A stretch of DNA of 64,000 nt from Clavibacter sp. VKM Ac-2873 (GCF_015351075.1 NZ_JADKRS010000003.1:62001-126000), one strand, 5' to 3'; positions 42,895 through 52,633 are shown, numbered from the stretch's first letter. Numbers and translations are program-made. The notes: generated from the sequence alone by a model not told the origin.

Positions 42895-44072
42895 CCCGCG
42901 AGACCGTCCTGCGCAACGCCCGAATCGTCCTCGAGGACGAGGTGCTGCACGGATCCGTCCTGATCCGCGACGGCCTCGTCGCGGACATCTCCCCCGGCAC
43001 GCCCGGCGAGGTCGGCGGCGTCGGCGAGGACCTCGACGGCGACCTCCTGATCCCCGGCCTCGTCGAGCTGCACACCGACCACCTCGAGTCCCACGCGCAG
43101 CCCCGCCCGGGCACGCGCTGGGATCCGGTCCCCGCGGTGCTCGCGCACGACGCCCAGCTGAGCGGCGCCGGCGTCACCACGGTCTTCGACGCGATCCGCA
43201 TCGGCACTCTCGAGGGCCGCGACGACGCCACCACGCTGTCCCTCTCGCTCGCCGAGGCCATCGAGCACGCCGGCGCGGAGGGGCTGCTGCGCGCCGACCA
43301 CCTCATCCACCTGCGCTGCGAGGTCGCGGCGCCGGGCACCGTGGAGGAGTTCCGCGAGTTCGACCACATCGCCTCCGTCCGCCTGGCCTCGCTCATGGAC
43401 CACACCCCCGGGCAGCGCCAGTACGCGGACGTCGAGGCGTTCACGCGCTACATGGTGGGCCGCGGTCGCGTGGCCGCGAGCGGCATCGGCGCCCTCATGG
43501 AGGAGCTGCGGTCCGTCGCCGAGGAGCACTCGGCACCCAACGGCGCGGCCATCGCGGCGCTCGCCACGGCCCGCGGGGTGACGCTCGCCGCCCACGACGA
43601 CGCCACCGCGGTGCACGTGGCGGAGTCCGCGGCGCTCGGGGTGCGCATCTCCGAGTTCCCGACCACCGTGGTCGCCGCCCGCGCCGCGCGCGCACACGGC
43701 CAGCTCATCGTGATGGGCGCGCCGAACATCGTGCGCGGCGGCAGCCAGTCGGGCAACGTGGCGGCGACCGAGGTGCTCGCGCTCGGCCTCCTCGACATCC
43801 TCTCCTCCGACTACGTGCCCGCGAGCCCGCTGCAGGCGATCGTGCAGCTCGACGCGGACGGGATCCTGCCCCTCACCGCGGGCGCGAAGCTCGTCAGCGG
43901 CAACCCCGCCCGGGCTGTGGGGTTCGACGACCGCGGCGCGATCCGGGTGGGCGCGCGCGCCGACCTGGTGCGCGTGCACCGCCACCGCATGGCCCCGAGC
44001 GAGCGGCACCCGGGCGGCCGGACCGTGCCCGTGGTCCGCGCGGTCCTGCGTCGCGGAGCGCGGGTGTCGTGA
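42891..44072 (+). CDS. phnM: PhnM, triphosphoribosyl-1-phosphonate diphosphohydrolase
   Basis: 393 residues, amidohydrolase fold. The metal motif is [11 protein letters not shown] at about residue 57, with a further conserved His in [10 protein letters not shown]. The substrate motif [14 protein letters not shown] and the terminal [12 protein letters not shown] are characteristic of PhnM, which removes diphosphate from the triphosphate intermediate. AAGGAAC precedes the ATG; the start overlaps the DUF1045 stop and the stop overlaps phnN. Confidence 0.95.
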   Translation: MTRETVLRNARIVLEDEVLHGSVLIRDGLVADISPGTPGEVGGVGEDLDGDLLIPGLVELHTDHLESHAQPRPGTRWDPVPAVLAHDAQLSGAGVTTVFDAIRIGTLEGRDDATTLSLSLAEAIEHAGAEGLLRADHLIHLRCEVAAPGTVEEFREFDHIASVRLASLMDHTPGQRQYADVEAFTRYMVGRGRVAASGIGALMEELRSVAEEHSAPNGAAIAALATARGVTLAAHDDATAVHVAESAALGVRISEFPTTVVAARAARAHGQLIVMGAPNIVRGGSQSGNVAATEVLALGLLDILSSDYVPASPLQAIVQLDADGILPLTAGAKLVSGNPARAVGFDDRGAIRVGARADLVRVHRHRMAPSERHPGGRTVPVVRAVLRRGARVS

Positions 44073-44755
44073 CGGACCCGCGCCATCCCGGACCCCGCGA
44101 CCCCGCGCCCATCGGCCCCGGCCCCTTCGTCGCCGTCGTCGGCGCCAGCGGCGTCGGCAAGGACGCCCTCCTCGCCGCCGCCCGCGCGGCGAGCGGCCCG
44201 GAGGCGGAGTTCCCGCGCCGTGCCATCACCCGCCCGCCCGGGCCGGGCGAGGACTTCGACGCCGTCGGCGAGGAGGAGTTCGCCGCGGCGGAGGCGCGCG
44301 GCGCGTTCGCCGTCACCTGGCGCGCGCACGACCTGCGCTACGGGATCCCCGCCGCGGCCGACGACGCCGTGCGCCGCGGCGCCGCCGTGGTCGCCAACGT
44401 GTCCCGCGGCATGCTCGACGTCCTCGACGCGCGCTACGCCCGGCTCGTGGTGGTGCGGATCACGGTGTCCGACGAGGTGCGCGCCCACCGCCTGCGCGCC
44501 CGCGGCCGCGAGCCCGCCGACGACATCGCCCGCCGGCTCGCGCGCGCGGATCCCGCGCCCGGCCGCGTCGCCGACCACGAGGTCCGGAACCACGGCACGG
44601 TCCAGGAGGGCGGCGACGCCCTGCTCCGCGTGATCACGGCGGCCCTCGCGGCCCCGTCCGCCGCGTCGGGCGCGCCGTGCCTCCGCCCCGCGGCCGACGC
44701 CACCACCACCCACCCCCTCGACCCCGCGCCCCGCGGACGGACGGAGACCCCATGA
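44069..44755 (+). CDS. phnN: PhnN, ribose 1,5-bisphosphokinase
   Basis: 228 residues. P-loop [13 protein letters not shown] at about 29-41, then [20 protein letters not shown] and [13 protein letters not shown], as in guanylate-kinase-like PhnN. It phosphorylates ribose 1,5-bisphosphate to PRPP, returning the sugar to nucleotide synthesis. The last 40 residues are a low-complexity tail. GTGA overlap with phnM and ATGA overlap with the next gene. Confidence 0.92.
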   Translation: MTDPRHPGPRDPAPIGPGPFVAVVGASGVGKDALLAAARAASGPEAEFPRRAITRPPGPGEDFDAVGEEEFAAAEARGAFAVTWRAHDLRYGIPAAADDAVRRGAAVVANVSRGMLDVLDARYARLVVVRITVSDEVRAHRLRARGREPADDIARRLARADPAPGRVADHEVRNHGTVQEGGDALLRVITAALAAPSAASGAPCLRPAADATTTHPLDPAPRGRTETP

Positions 44756-45369
44756 CCGCGAAGCTCACCGAGGAGCCCGTGATCGGCCCCGACGTCGCCA
44801 TGACCGGCAGCGAGCTCGGCCGCTGGACCCAGATCGGCGCCGCCACGCGCCTGCTTGACACCGTGATCGGCGACTACAGCTACTGCGACCGGCTGTGCGA
44901 CTTCGCGCACGTCGACGTGGGCCGCTTCTCCAACATCGCGAGCGCGGTGCGGATCGGCGCCACCGACCACCCGCTCGACCGGGCGACCCTGCACCACTTC
45001 ATGTACCGCAGCACCATGTACTGGGACGACGCGGAGGACGACGCCGAGTTCTTCGCGCACCGCCGCTCCCGCCGCACGAGCATCGGCCACGACACGTGGA
45101 TCGGGCACGGCGCCATGATCAAGCCGGGCGTGCGCGTCGGGGACGGCGCGGTCGTCGCGGCCGGCGCCGTCGTCACGCGCGACGTGCCGGACTACGCCAT
45201 CGTCGCGGGCGTGCCCGCCACCGTGATCCGCTTCCGCCAGCCGCCGGAGATCGCCGCGCGCCTGCAGCGCCTCGCCTGGTGGGACTGGGACCACCAGACC
45301 CTCCGCGACAGGCTCCCCGACTTCCGGGCCCTGCCGACGGAGGCGTTCCTGGAGCGGTACGAGGGCTGA
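44752..45369 (+). CDS. Hexapeptide-repeat acetyltransferase of phosphonate operon
   Basis: 205 residues, left-handed beta-helix fold. Repeats such as [20 protein letters not shown] and [20 protein letters not shown] are visible, with a probable catalytic His in [17 protein letters not shown]. This family is often encoded with phnM/phnN in C-P lyase operons and probably acetylates aminoalkylphosphonates or another intermediate, as PhnO does in E. coli, though it is unrelated to PhnO. Its stop lies 15 nt from the stop of the convergent transport operon. Confidence 0.88.
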   Translation: MTAKLTEEPVIGPDVAMTGSELGRWTQIGAATRLLDTVIGDYSYCDRLCDFAHVDVGRFSNIASAVRIGATDHPLDRATLHHFMYRSTMYWDDAEDDAEFFAHRRSRRTSIGHDTWIGHGAMIKPGVRVGDGAVVAAGAVVTRDVPDYAIVAGVPATVIRFRQPPEIAARLQRLAWWDWDHQTLRDRLPDFRALPTEAFLERYEG

Positions 45370-45390
45370 CGCGCCGCGACGGGCTCAGCC
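45364..45390. terminator. Small hairpin spanning the convergent stop codons
   Basis: GGCTGA (45364-45369) and TCAGCC (45385-45390) form a 6-bp stem that contains both convergent stop codons. It is short; a weak bidirectional terminator at best. Confidence 0.4.
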
Positions 45391-46281
45391 GGGCCCGTCG
45401 CTGGCGGCGGCCAGCAGCGGCACGAGGATCCCGCCGATCGGCATCGGCAGGCCGAGCGCCCGGCCCCGGCGGAGGATCACGCCGTTGCGCGCCGCCCACT
45501 CCAGCGGCCGGCCGGCCACCCGGTCGGCGAGGATCGAGGTGCCCTGGTCGGCGGGGGCCGCGCGGAAGTCGTCGACGATCCGGTCGGCCACGCCGTCGTC
45601 GAGCACGGCGCCCTCGGCGCGCGCCACCTCGAGGCACTCCCGCGCGTAGGCCCGGGCGAGGTCCGCGACGTCGTCCCGCCGGAACACGCCGGCCCGGCGG
45701 CCGGTGGCGGCCATGATCCCCGCGACCGCGTTCTGCACGAGCTTCCGCCAGGCGGCCGTCGTGAAGTCGGCCGCGAGCTCGACCCGGCACCGGCCGCCGG
45801 CGAGCGCGTCCACGGCGACGCGGGACGCCGGCACGTCCGGCAGCGTGAGGCGCGGGGTGCCGCGGAGCAGCACGGATCCGTCGGCCAGCGCCTCCGCCGG
45901 GAACCACACCACCGCGGGCACGACCGCGCAGCCCGGGACGTGCGGCGCGACGTCCTCCACCTGCTCGATCCCGTTCTGCAGCACGACGACCACCGTGCCC
46001 GCGTGGCACAGGGCCCGGAGCCACGGCGCCGCCGCCTCGACCTGCGTGGCCTTCACCGCGAGCAGCACGAGGTCGACGGGCGCGGTGATGCCGGCCGGAT
46101 CCGTGCGCACGGGCCCGGGGACCGCGATGGTCGTCCCGTCCTCCGTGCGCAGCGCGAGCCGCTCGCGCGCGGTGCGCCCGCAGAGGAGCAGCGGCACCCC
46201 CGCCTCGTGCAGCGCGGCGGCGACGGACGTGCCGATCGCGCCCGGGCCGACGACGGCGACGGCCGGCCGGCCCGCCGTCAC
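45385..46281 (-). CDS. Ketopantoate reductase-like (ApbA/PanE family) enzyme in phosphonate transport operon
   Basis: 298 residues. The NADPH loop VVGPGAIGTSVAAALHEAG lies at the start; VVLQNGIEQVE and the catalytic Lys in AAWRKLVQNA, with NGVI and GLPMPI near the end, are ApbA/PanE features. It starts at GTG 46281 inside the phnE stop codon (GTGA), so it is translated with the importer. Whether it makes pantoate or reduces another 2-oxo acid is unknown; its place suggests a reduced product of phosphonate breakdown. Confidence 0.87.
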   Translation of the reverse strand: MTAGRPAVAVVGPGAIGTSVAAALHEAGVPLLLCGRTARERLALRTEDGTTIAVPGPVRTDPAGITAPVDLVLLAVKATQVEAAAPWLRALCHAGTVVVVLQNGIEQVEDVAPHVPGCAVVPAVVWFPAEALADGSVLLRGTPRLTLPDVPASRVAVDALAGGRCRVELAADFTTAAWRKLVQNAVAGIMAATGRRAGVFRRDDVADLARAYARECLEVARAEGAVLDDGVADRIVDDFRAAPADQGTSILADRVAGRPLEWAARNGVILRRGRALGLPMPIGGILVPLLAAASDGPG

Positions 46282-48026
46282 CGGTAGACGCGCCGCAGCC
46301 AGGCGGCGAGGCCCTCCACGGCGAGCACGCTCACGAACACCATGGCGACGAGGGTCGTCACCTGCCCGTGCAGGGTCATCACCGAGGACGCGTTCGTGAG
46401 GTGGAACCCGATCCCGCTGCCGCCGACGATGCCGAGGATCGTGGCCGCCCGGATGTTCGTGTCGACCAGGTAGAGCGAGTTCCCGACGAGCGACGGCAGG
46501 CCCTGCGGCCAGGTCGCCGCGAGGAAGCGCTGCCCGCGCGTCGCGCCGACCGCGGTGAGGGCCCGCTCGGGACCCGCGCCCACCTCCTCGAAGGAGTCCG
46601 CGATGAGCTTGCCGAGGAGCCCGACGCCGCCGAACGCGAGCGCGACCACCCCAGCCTGGTTGCCGAGGCCCGTGATCATGATGAGGAGGATCGCGAGCAC
46701 CAGCTCCGGCACGCCGCGGAAGATGACGAGCACGACGCGCGAGGCGTTCCGCACGGCGGGGGTCGGGGCGACGTTCCGCGCGGCCAGGGATCCCACGACC
46801 AGCGCGAGCACCACGGACAGCAGCGCCGCGGCGAACGCCACCTGGATCGTGACGAGCAGCGCGTCGGCGAACTCGCCGAACGTGTGCGTGCCGGTGCTCG
46901 GCGGCCAGAAGCTCTGGAAGGTCGGCCCCACGTACTCCCACGTGATCTGGCTGAGGTCGACGTCCGCCATGAGGTACCCGCCGACGATGACGACCACCGC
47001 GAGCGCCGACCACGCGACGGTGCGCACCCGGTCGGGCGTCCACGGGCGCCGCTGCATCGACTCGATTGTGACCGCGCGCGCCGGCGCGGCGCTCCGCGAG
47101 CCCGCGGCGTCGGCGCGGTCCCGCGTGAGGCGCCGCACGATCCGGTCGCCGAGCCCGCGGCCGGAGGGCCGCACGCCGAGCGCGCTGCGGCGGATGGAAG
47201 ACGACACGACCTCGAGCAGCACGCACAGCGCGAAGATGATGATGGCGATGCCGATCCCGCGGCCGTAGCCCTCCGGGAACTGGCCGAACGCGACCTTCAT
47301 CGCGTAGCCGAGGCCGCCCACGCCGGCGTAGCCGAGGATCGCGGATCCGCGGAGGTTGATGTCGAAGCGGTGCAGCACCGTGGCGATCCACGAGGGCAGC
47401 ACCTGCGGGAACACGCCGGACCAGAACTCCTGGGCGCGCGTGCCGCCCGTGGTGCGGATCGCGCGCTGCGGGCCCTCGTCGACCTGCTCGATGGCGTCGG
47501 CGAAGAGCTTCGAGATCATGCCGATCGAGTGGATCCCGATGGCGAGGATGCCCGGCAGCGGGCTGCCGAGCGTGAAGGCGAGGGCGAACGCCAGGGCGAG
47601 CACCACGTCGGGCACCGCGCGCGTGACCACGCCGATCGTGCGGCCGAGGCCGCGCAGCCACGGCGCCGGCGCGGTGTTCCGCGCCGACGCGTAGGCGACC
47701 GGGACGGAGACGAGCGCGGCGGCGAGCGTGCCGAGCACGACGATGCCGAGCGTCAGCCCGATGAGGTACGCGAGGTCCGCGGGCGCCGGGAAGCTGATCG
47801 GGTCCATGCGCGTGAACACCTTCGCGGCGTTCCCGACGCTGCGGAGGACGTTCGACCAGGTGAAGTCGAGCGTCGTCAGCGCGTGGATCGCGAAGGCGAC
47901 CATCGCGAGGACCACGACGAGCGCGAGCGCCTTCTGCGGGTCGGGCCGCCGGCGCGGGGCGCGCCCCTCGACGTCCGGGAGGACGCCGGCCGGGGCCGGG
48001 CCCGGGCGCTCGGCGACCGCGGTCAC
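46278..48026 (-). CDS. phnE: Fused double permease PhnE of phosphonate ABC importer
   Basis: 582 residues, about twice a normal PhnE. Two homologous permease domains follow each other, at about 30-285 and 325-580, each with about six helices and its own coupling loop: EQVDEGPQRAIRTTGGTR in the first and EEVGAGPERALTAVGATR in the second. The two halves would form the usual pair of permeases from a single chain. GTG at 48026 overlaps the phnC stop. The linker (about 290-325) is basic. Confidence 0.93.
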   Translation of the reverse strand: MTAVAERPGPAPAGVLPDVEGRAPRRRPDPQKALALVVVLAMVAFAIHALTTLDFTWSNVLRSVGNAAKVFTRMDPISFPAPADLAYLIGLTLGIVVLGTLAAALVSVPVAYASARNTAPAPWLRGLGRTIGVVTRAVPDVVLALAFALAFTLGSPLPGILAIGIHSIGMISKLFADAIEQVDEGPQRAIRTTGGTRAQEFWSGVFPQVLPSWIATVLHRFDINLRGSAILGYAGVGGLGYAMKVAFGQFPEGYGRGIGIAIIIFALCVLLEVVSSSIRRSALGVRPSGRGLGDRIVRRLTRDRADAAGSRSAAPARAVTIESMQRRPWTPDRVRTVAWSALAVVVIVGGYLMADVDLSQITWEYVGPTFQSFWPPSTGTHTFGEFADALLVTIQVAFAAALLSVVLALVVGSLAARNVAPTPAVRNASRVVLVIFRGVPELVLAILLIMITGLGNQAGVVALAFGGVGLLGKLIADSFEEVGAGPERALTAVGATRGQRFLAATWPQGLPSLVGNSLYLVDTNIRAATILGIVGGSGIGFHLTNASSVMTLHGQVTTLVAMVFVSVLAVEGLAAWLRRVYR

Positions 48027-48877
48027 CGGGTGCCGTCCGCGCGCACGTCGAGCGGCTCCTCGAACGGCAGCACGTCGCCGAGCTCGGTGGCGATGGCGGC
48101 GAGCGCGGAGGTCGTCGACGCGACGCGCCCGTAGATCTCCATCACCTGGGCCTTGCCGATGCCGCGCGTGGGGGTGTCGAGCACGACCTCGCCGTGCCGG
48201 AGCCCGACGATGCGGTCGCCCCAGCCGAGCGCGAGGTCCACCTGGTGGAGGCTGCACACCACGGTGAGGCCGTCGTCGGCGGCGATCTCGCGGATGAGGC
48301 GCATCACCTGCTCGCTGGACTCGGGGTCCAGGCTCGCGACGGGCTCGTCGGCGAGCAGGATCTCGGGCCGCTGCATGAGCGCGCGCGCGATGGCGACGCG
48401 CTGCTGCTGCCCGCCGGAGAGCCGGTCGGCGCGCTCGTAGGCCTTCTCGAGCAGGCCCACGCGGTCGAGGTGGCCGAGCGCCTCGGTGCGCGCGGCGCGG
48501 GGGTACGTCCAGATGCCCAGGCGCGGCCCGCGGAGACGGCCGAGCGCCCCGGTGAGGACGTTCTCGAGCACGGTCAGCGAGGGCACGAGCTCGAACTGCT
48601 GGAAGATCATCGCGACCCGGCCGCGGAGGGCGCGGAGGTCCTGCTGCCCGAGGGCGGCGACGTCCTGGTCGAAGACGCGGACGCTGCCGGCGGTCGGCAG
48701 CTCGAGGCCGTCCAGGTGCCGGAGGAGGGTCGACTTGCCCGACCCGGACAGGCCGAGGAGCACGACGACCTCCCCGCGCTCGACGGTGAGGTCGACGTCG
48801 TGGAGCGCCCGCGTGCTGCCGAAGTCCTTGGTGACCCCGGAGACGGAGACGAGCGGGGAGGTCGTCGTGCCGGTCAT
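48023..48877 (-). CDS. phnC: Phosphonate ABC importer ATPase PhnC
   Basis: 284 residues. Walker A GLSGSGKSTLLRHL, signature LSGGQQQRVAIARALMQ, Walker B ILLADEPVASLDP and switch His in CSLHQVDLALGWGDR (typical for PhnC) are intact. The family motif FQQFELVPSLTVLENVLTG lies in the middle. It energises uptake through the fused PhnE. 21 nt separate it from phnD. Confidence 0.95.
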   Translation of the reverse strand: MTGTTTSPLVSVSGVTKDFGSTRALHDVDLTVERGEVVVLLGLSGSGKSTLLRHLDGLELPTAGSVRVFDQDVAALGQQDLRALRGRVAMIFQQFELVPSLTVLENVLTGALGRLRGPRLGIWTYPRAARTEALGHLDRVGLLEKAYERADRLSGGQQQRVAIARALMQRPEILLADEPVASLDPESSEQVMRLIREIAADDGLTVVCSLHQVDLALGWGDRIVGLRHGEVVLDTPTRGIGKAQVMEIYGRVASTTSALAAIATELGDVLPFEEPLDVRADGTR

Positions 48878-48898
48878 GGTCGGATCAGTCCGTCCGCG

Positions 48899-49870
48899 TC
48901 ACTTCGCGCACTTGGCGGCGGCGATGGAGTCGCAGAGGTCCGCGATGCCCTTGTAGTAGGAGACGTCCTCCGGCTGGGCGCCGAAGTAGCCCTTCGTGAA
49001 GCCGTCGGTCAGCGGGACGCCGGAGGCCTTGATCGCGTCGAGCGTCGCGCCCTGGAGCGCCGTGGTGAGCTTCGCCTTCACGTCGGCCGGCAGCGCCGAG
49101 GAGATGGAGAGCGGCCCGCCGGGCACGTACTCCTTGCCGATGACGGTGAGCTTGCCTGCAGCAGCCTCGGGCTCGACGATCGAGTCCTCGGCGAATCCGA
49201 CGTCGCACTGGCCGGACGCGACCGCCTGCGCCGACTTGTCGTGCGCGCCCGCGAAGAAGGGCGTGAAGTCCGCGAACTGCGGGTTGCCGTTGGCGTCGGC
49301 GCCCGTGCTCGTGACGTCGAGGCCGGCCTTCTGCAGCTGGTAGAGGCCGAAGAGGAAGCCGGAGGTGGAGTTCGGGTCGACGAAGCAGACCGTCTTGCCC
49401 TTGGCGCCCGCGAGATCGGTGATCGAGGAGCCCTTGGGCACGATCGCCTCGGAGTAGTAGCCGGGGTCGGTGACGTCCTTCGAGGTGAGGGCCGCGGCGA
49501 CGGGCTCGATCTCGGCGCCCTTGTTCGACGCCATGACGTACTGCAGGGCGCCCGAGCTCATCAGGTCGATCTTGCCGGCGACGGCCGCGGCGATGAGCGC
49601 GGTGTAGTCGGCCGTCGGGTAGTACTCGACCTTGAGGCCGGTCTCCTTGGCGATGTAGTCCTCGAGCGGCTTGTTGTTCGAGTCGGAGCCGGCCTGGTCG
49701 GGCGTGGCGCCGAAGACGAGGGTGCCCTCGGACTTGGCCCAGGTGCCCGAGGTGTCGGCGGATGCGGCCGACGCGTCGGAGCCTCCGGCCGAGCAGCCGG
49801 AGAGCGCGAGGGCGGCGACGAGCGCGGAGGCCGCGAGGGCTCCGATGCGGGTGCGGGGGGACAGGGACAT
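48899..49870 (-). CDS. phnD: Phosphonate-binding lipoprotein PhnD
   Basis: 323 residues. The signal peptide ends in the lipobox ALSGCSAGG, so it is anchored by Cys at about residue 26. The binding domain has LVFGATPDQAGSD near its start, YYPTADYTALIAAAVAGKID, FVDPNSTSGFLFGLYQLQKA and GFAEDSIVE, as in phosphate/phosphite/phosphonate receptors. The ATG at 49870 fits the signal peptide. Candidate -10 TAGAGT lies at 49931-49936. First gene of the import operon. Confidence 0.93.
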   Translation of the reverse strand: MSLSPRTRIGALAASALVAALALSGCSAGGSDASAASADTSGTWAKSEGTLVFGATPDQAGSDSNNKPLEDYIAKETGLKVEYYPTADYTALIAAAVAGKIDLMSSGALQYVMASNKGAEIEPVAAALTSKDVTDPGYYSEAIVPKGSSITDLAGAKGKTVCFVDPNSTSGFLFGLYQLQKAGLDVTSTGADANGNPQFADFTPFFAGAHDKSAQAVASGQCDVGFAEDSIVEPEAAAGKLTVIGKEYVPGGPLSISSALPADVKAKLTTALQGATLDAIKASGVPLTDGFTKGYFGAQPEDVSYYKGIADLCDSIAAAKCAK

Positions 49871-50184
49871 GGACGTGCCTCTCGAGTCGGGACCCGCGGG
49901 CGGAGGTGGGGAGGCCACGGGTCGATGCCGACTCTAGGAACGCGCGAGGGAAGCGGCGTGCCGCCCAGATGGCGCATCCGTGAACTTGTCCGGAAGAGCA
50001 GACATCTCGCTCCGGAGCGCGCGGCCTCAGCCCATGTCGGAGCCGAGCTCGACCTCCGTGAAGATCGAGCGCCTTCAGCGGTCTAGGGCTGGATGCGGGA
50101 CGGAGGACACGACTGAATGGCGCACCTACTCCCCAACGCCGTTAGCGCGGGACTTGATACCAGCCAGTTGAACGCCACTATTCA
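49871..50184. other. Junction region: phnD promoter, epimerase 3'-end remnant, insert edge
   Basis: 314 bp without a gene. It contains a candidate phnD -10 (TAGAGT, 49931-49936), a 10-bp GACATCTCGC (50001-50010) also found at the other edge of the insert, and a fragment of an epimerase 3' end whose frame (minus strand) reads SIFTEVELGSDMG then stop (50027-50070). From about 50071 the sequence becomes poorer in GC. Confidence 0.7.
50033..50070 (+). repeat. Direct repeat copy A (38 bp, epimerase 3' end)
   Basis: Matches 52643-52680 in 37 of 38 positions (one G/C difference at position 13). On the minus strand it codes for the last residues of the epimerase, but here it is cut off from the gene. 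It is read as one edge of an insertion. Confidence 0.9.
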
Positions 50185-52587
50185 CTAGTCTCGAACGAGC
50201 TGATCCCTCCACGCGCGAGCCGACGCCTGAATTCCCTGAAGCGCTCGCAGTGCATTACCGACAGCATGGCTCATGGGACGCAAATGCCGCGAAATATTGC
50301 CCATCATTGTGAGCTGTTCTTCAACCACGTCTGCCCCAGGAAGCTCAAGGGAACGCACCAAGCCGTCCAGCGATTCGAACATGCCCCTTCTCGCACTCGC
50401 GTCCGGAGAATCACGAACGATGATTGCGGCTCGTGCAATAGCTGAATCATAATCAGCCCACACTTCTGCCAGCCTTTTTGTGGCGACTTCCACGCCTTCA
50501 ACAGGGACAGCCAGGTCGGCACCAAGTTTGGCCATCTGGGCTGCCCCCGCGTAGGTAGGCGTAGGGCGCGAAGTCGGCCTGTCAGTGAAGACCGCTCCAA
50601 GGCGGTCGAACGCGTTCTTGAAGCCCCCGGTTGCCTCCTCAAGGGCGCCCTGGCGTGCCTCTAGAGCCTCCATAACCTCAAGGAGATCGCGATCATCCTC
50701 TTGCTCGCGCGGCTTAGCTACAGCCTCGCTTCCTGACGCGTCTCGGGCATCCACAGTTGCCTTTAGACGCGTGGCAACCTCTTCCAGCAGCTGGTCATAT
50801 TCAATGGAATTGGGCACCAATCGACGAATCTCGCCAACATCCAGAAACTGCGTAGAAGCAATTTTTGACAAGACCGGATCATCGGCGGCAACAACGTCTG
50901 TCGAGCTAACGTCAACCCACACAAGGGGCAGAAGGAGGCGCGGCTCCTCCTCGCGCTGAGCTGCGGCACTGAACTGCAAAAACTCGGAGCGGCAGGCTTG
51001 GCTCTGTAGATAACGTGGCGTGACCACCGCGAGAAGGAAGGACGTGCTCTGCGTCTCATCGAGGAGACGCGCTCGCCAATCCACACCCCATTCGAGGCTG
51101 TCCCTATCTACAAAGAGCGATATCTTTCGACCAAAAAGGAAATCGTAGTACGCGACGAGATCCTTTGCGAACTGCACAATGCGTCCACGGCTGTGCTCAT
51201 CGTCGGAATGAACGTAACTCAGGAACATCGTTGCATCCGCCGCCCCCGGGGCAGACAGGCTCCCATTACTAGAGAGTTGGTCATTCATTTGAAGAGCCCT
51301 TTCGAGGTTTGAAGATTGAGCAGAAGCAGAGACGAAACCGGAATCATCAGCGAGTGCCGCGACGGGGATAGCCCAGATATTTTCGGCGAGTTGAATCGTT
51401 TCAGAGCCGGTGTAGAAGATGAATCCACGATGCAGTCCACGACTGCGGCGAAGAGCTTCCAATGATGCCGCGTCTCGAGGATGCACACTCTTAGACGCCT
51501 TAACTTCTATACCCACGACCCGGTCACTTTGATCCACGAGCACGAGATCAACTTCGAACGATGAGCCACTCGCCTGCCTCCAGAAGTACGGCTGAATCCC
51601 CAATTCGGACCATCCTGCAGCGGCGAGAACTTGATTAACTACATGGCTCTCGAGCACCGCGCCGAACGCCTCCCGATTTGCGAGCAAATCGACGCCCGCC
51701 CGATGCAACGACTCGATAGAAAATGACGTATCGACGGGGTGAATCTTAGCTCTCGCATGGCTTTGGCGAGACGGCGTTGTGGCTAAATTGGGCAGCCAGT
51801 GCACCAGGAACAAACGCTCGAACACACCCAGGTAGCGATCCACAGTGCGCCTATCCACATCGAGCCGCGCGGATATACGGCTGGCATTGAAAATTGCACC
51901 GGGCGAACGGAGAAGGTCGTCGAGAGCAGAATGCGCCGAGAATGCGTCGATACCTATGCCCGGCAACAAAGTATCGCCGAGGACCGCCTGAACATCGGAG
52001 CGAATCTGCTCGAAAGACTGTCGTTGCGTCCGAATCCGTCTAGGAAGAACCTGCCCCGGAAAGCCACCTACACGCATGATGGAGAGAAGATCACTGTCGT
52101 CTTGCGCGCCAAAGCGTCGCATAATGACGTCGCTGTCGAACATATGGTCGACAATAGAGCCGGCAAGGCCCGCGATTTCCCACTGAGTAAGCGGGTACAT
52201 GACGAATCGGCGCGACCGCCGCGTGAGCGGATCGGCTCCACCCAGACCCGTCCGCCCGATGGAGGCGGAACCGGTAAGCACAAAGTGCGTCTCGGGGAGG
52301 AGGCCGTCCACTACCTCCTTGAGCAAGAGCGGGAGATCCGGAAGCAACTGAGCCTCGTCAATGATCGCAGGACGCGGCAAACGTTCAAGCCAGGACTTCT
52401 GGTCAGATTTAGCGAGTGCGAGCGTAGCCGGGTCGGCAAGGGAGGCATAGGAGTAGCCGGCACTCTCCAATCGGTTTCTGACCAGCGTTGTCTTCCCGAC
52501 CGCCCTAGCCCCCTCCAGGATGAGCACAGGCACTCCGCTGGCGCTAAGGAGCCGGTCACCGAGAGGCCGTCGCAGGATAGATGTCAT
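50185..52587 (-). CDS. AAA+ ATPase - DUF4143 - TIR domain fusion, candidate anti-phage defence protein
   Basis: 800 residues from ATG 52587, which has TATAGT 7 nt upstream; a TTG 21 nt earlier is less likely. Domains: AAA+ ATPase at about 12-170 (Walker A EGARAVGKTTLV near 26-34, Walker B AIIDEAQ at 74-80, sensor LTGSAS at 104-109); DUF4143 region at about 190-400 ending in a PD-(D/E)XK-like core (FEVDLV at 344-349 and EVK at 361-363); TIR domain at about 454-610 (MFLSYVHSDD, SLFVDRDSLEWGVDW, and the probable catalytic Glu 535 in CRSEFLQF); then a helical tail. TIR domains in bacterial defence cleave or cyclise NAD+. Low GC and codon use unlike the neighbours indicate transfer. The domain order is unfamiliar to me. 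Confidence 0.85.
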   Translation of the reverse strand: MTSILRRPLGDRLLSASGVPVLILEGARAVGKTTLVRNRLESAGYSYASLADPATLALAKSDQKSWLERLPRPAIIDEAQLLPDLPLLLKEVVDGLLPETHFVLTGSASIGRTGLGGADPLTRRSRRFVMYPLTQWEIAGLAGSIVDHMFDSDVIMRRFGAQDDSDLLSIMRVGGFPGQVLPRRIRTQRQSFEQIRSDVQAVLGDTLLPGIGIDAFSAHSALDDLLRSPGAIFNASRISARLDVDRRTVDRYLGVFERLFLVHWLPNLATTPSRQSHARAKIHPVDTSFSIESLHRAGVDLLANREAFGAVLESHVVNQVLAAAGWSELGIQPYFWRQASGSSFEVDLVLVDQSDRVVGIEVKASKSVHPRDAASLEALRRSRGLHRGFIFYTGSETIQLAENIWAIPVAALADDSGFVSASAQSSNLERALQMNDQLSSNGSLSAPGAADATMFLSYVHSDDEHSRGRIVQFAKDLVAYYDFLFGRKISLFVDRDSLEWGVDWRARLLDETQSTSFLLAVVTPRYLQSQACRSEFLQFSAAAQREEEPRLLLPLVWVDVSSTDVVAADDPVLSKIASTQFLDVGEIRRLVPNSIEYDQLLEEVATRLKATVDARDASGSEAVAKPREQEDDRDLLEVMEALEARQGALEEATGGFKNAFDRLGAVFTDRPTSRPTPTYAGAAQMAKLGADLAVPVEGVEVATKRLAEVWADYDSAIARAAIIVRDSPDASARRGMFESLDGLVRSLELPGADVVEEQLTMMGNISRHLRPMSHAVGNALRALQGIQASARAWRDQLVRD

Positions 52588-52633
52588 GCGAGGAACTATA
52601 CACGGCAAGTGCTACGAATTGGACATCTCGCGA

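Noticed and set aside
52588-52608. TTG start 21 nt upstream for the AAA-TIR gene
   Set aside because: The ATG at 52587 has TATAGT 7 nt before it, and the TTG would lie within that promoter.
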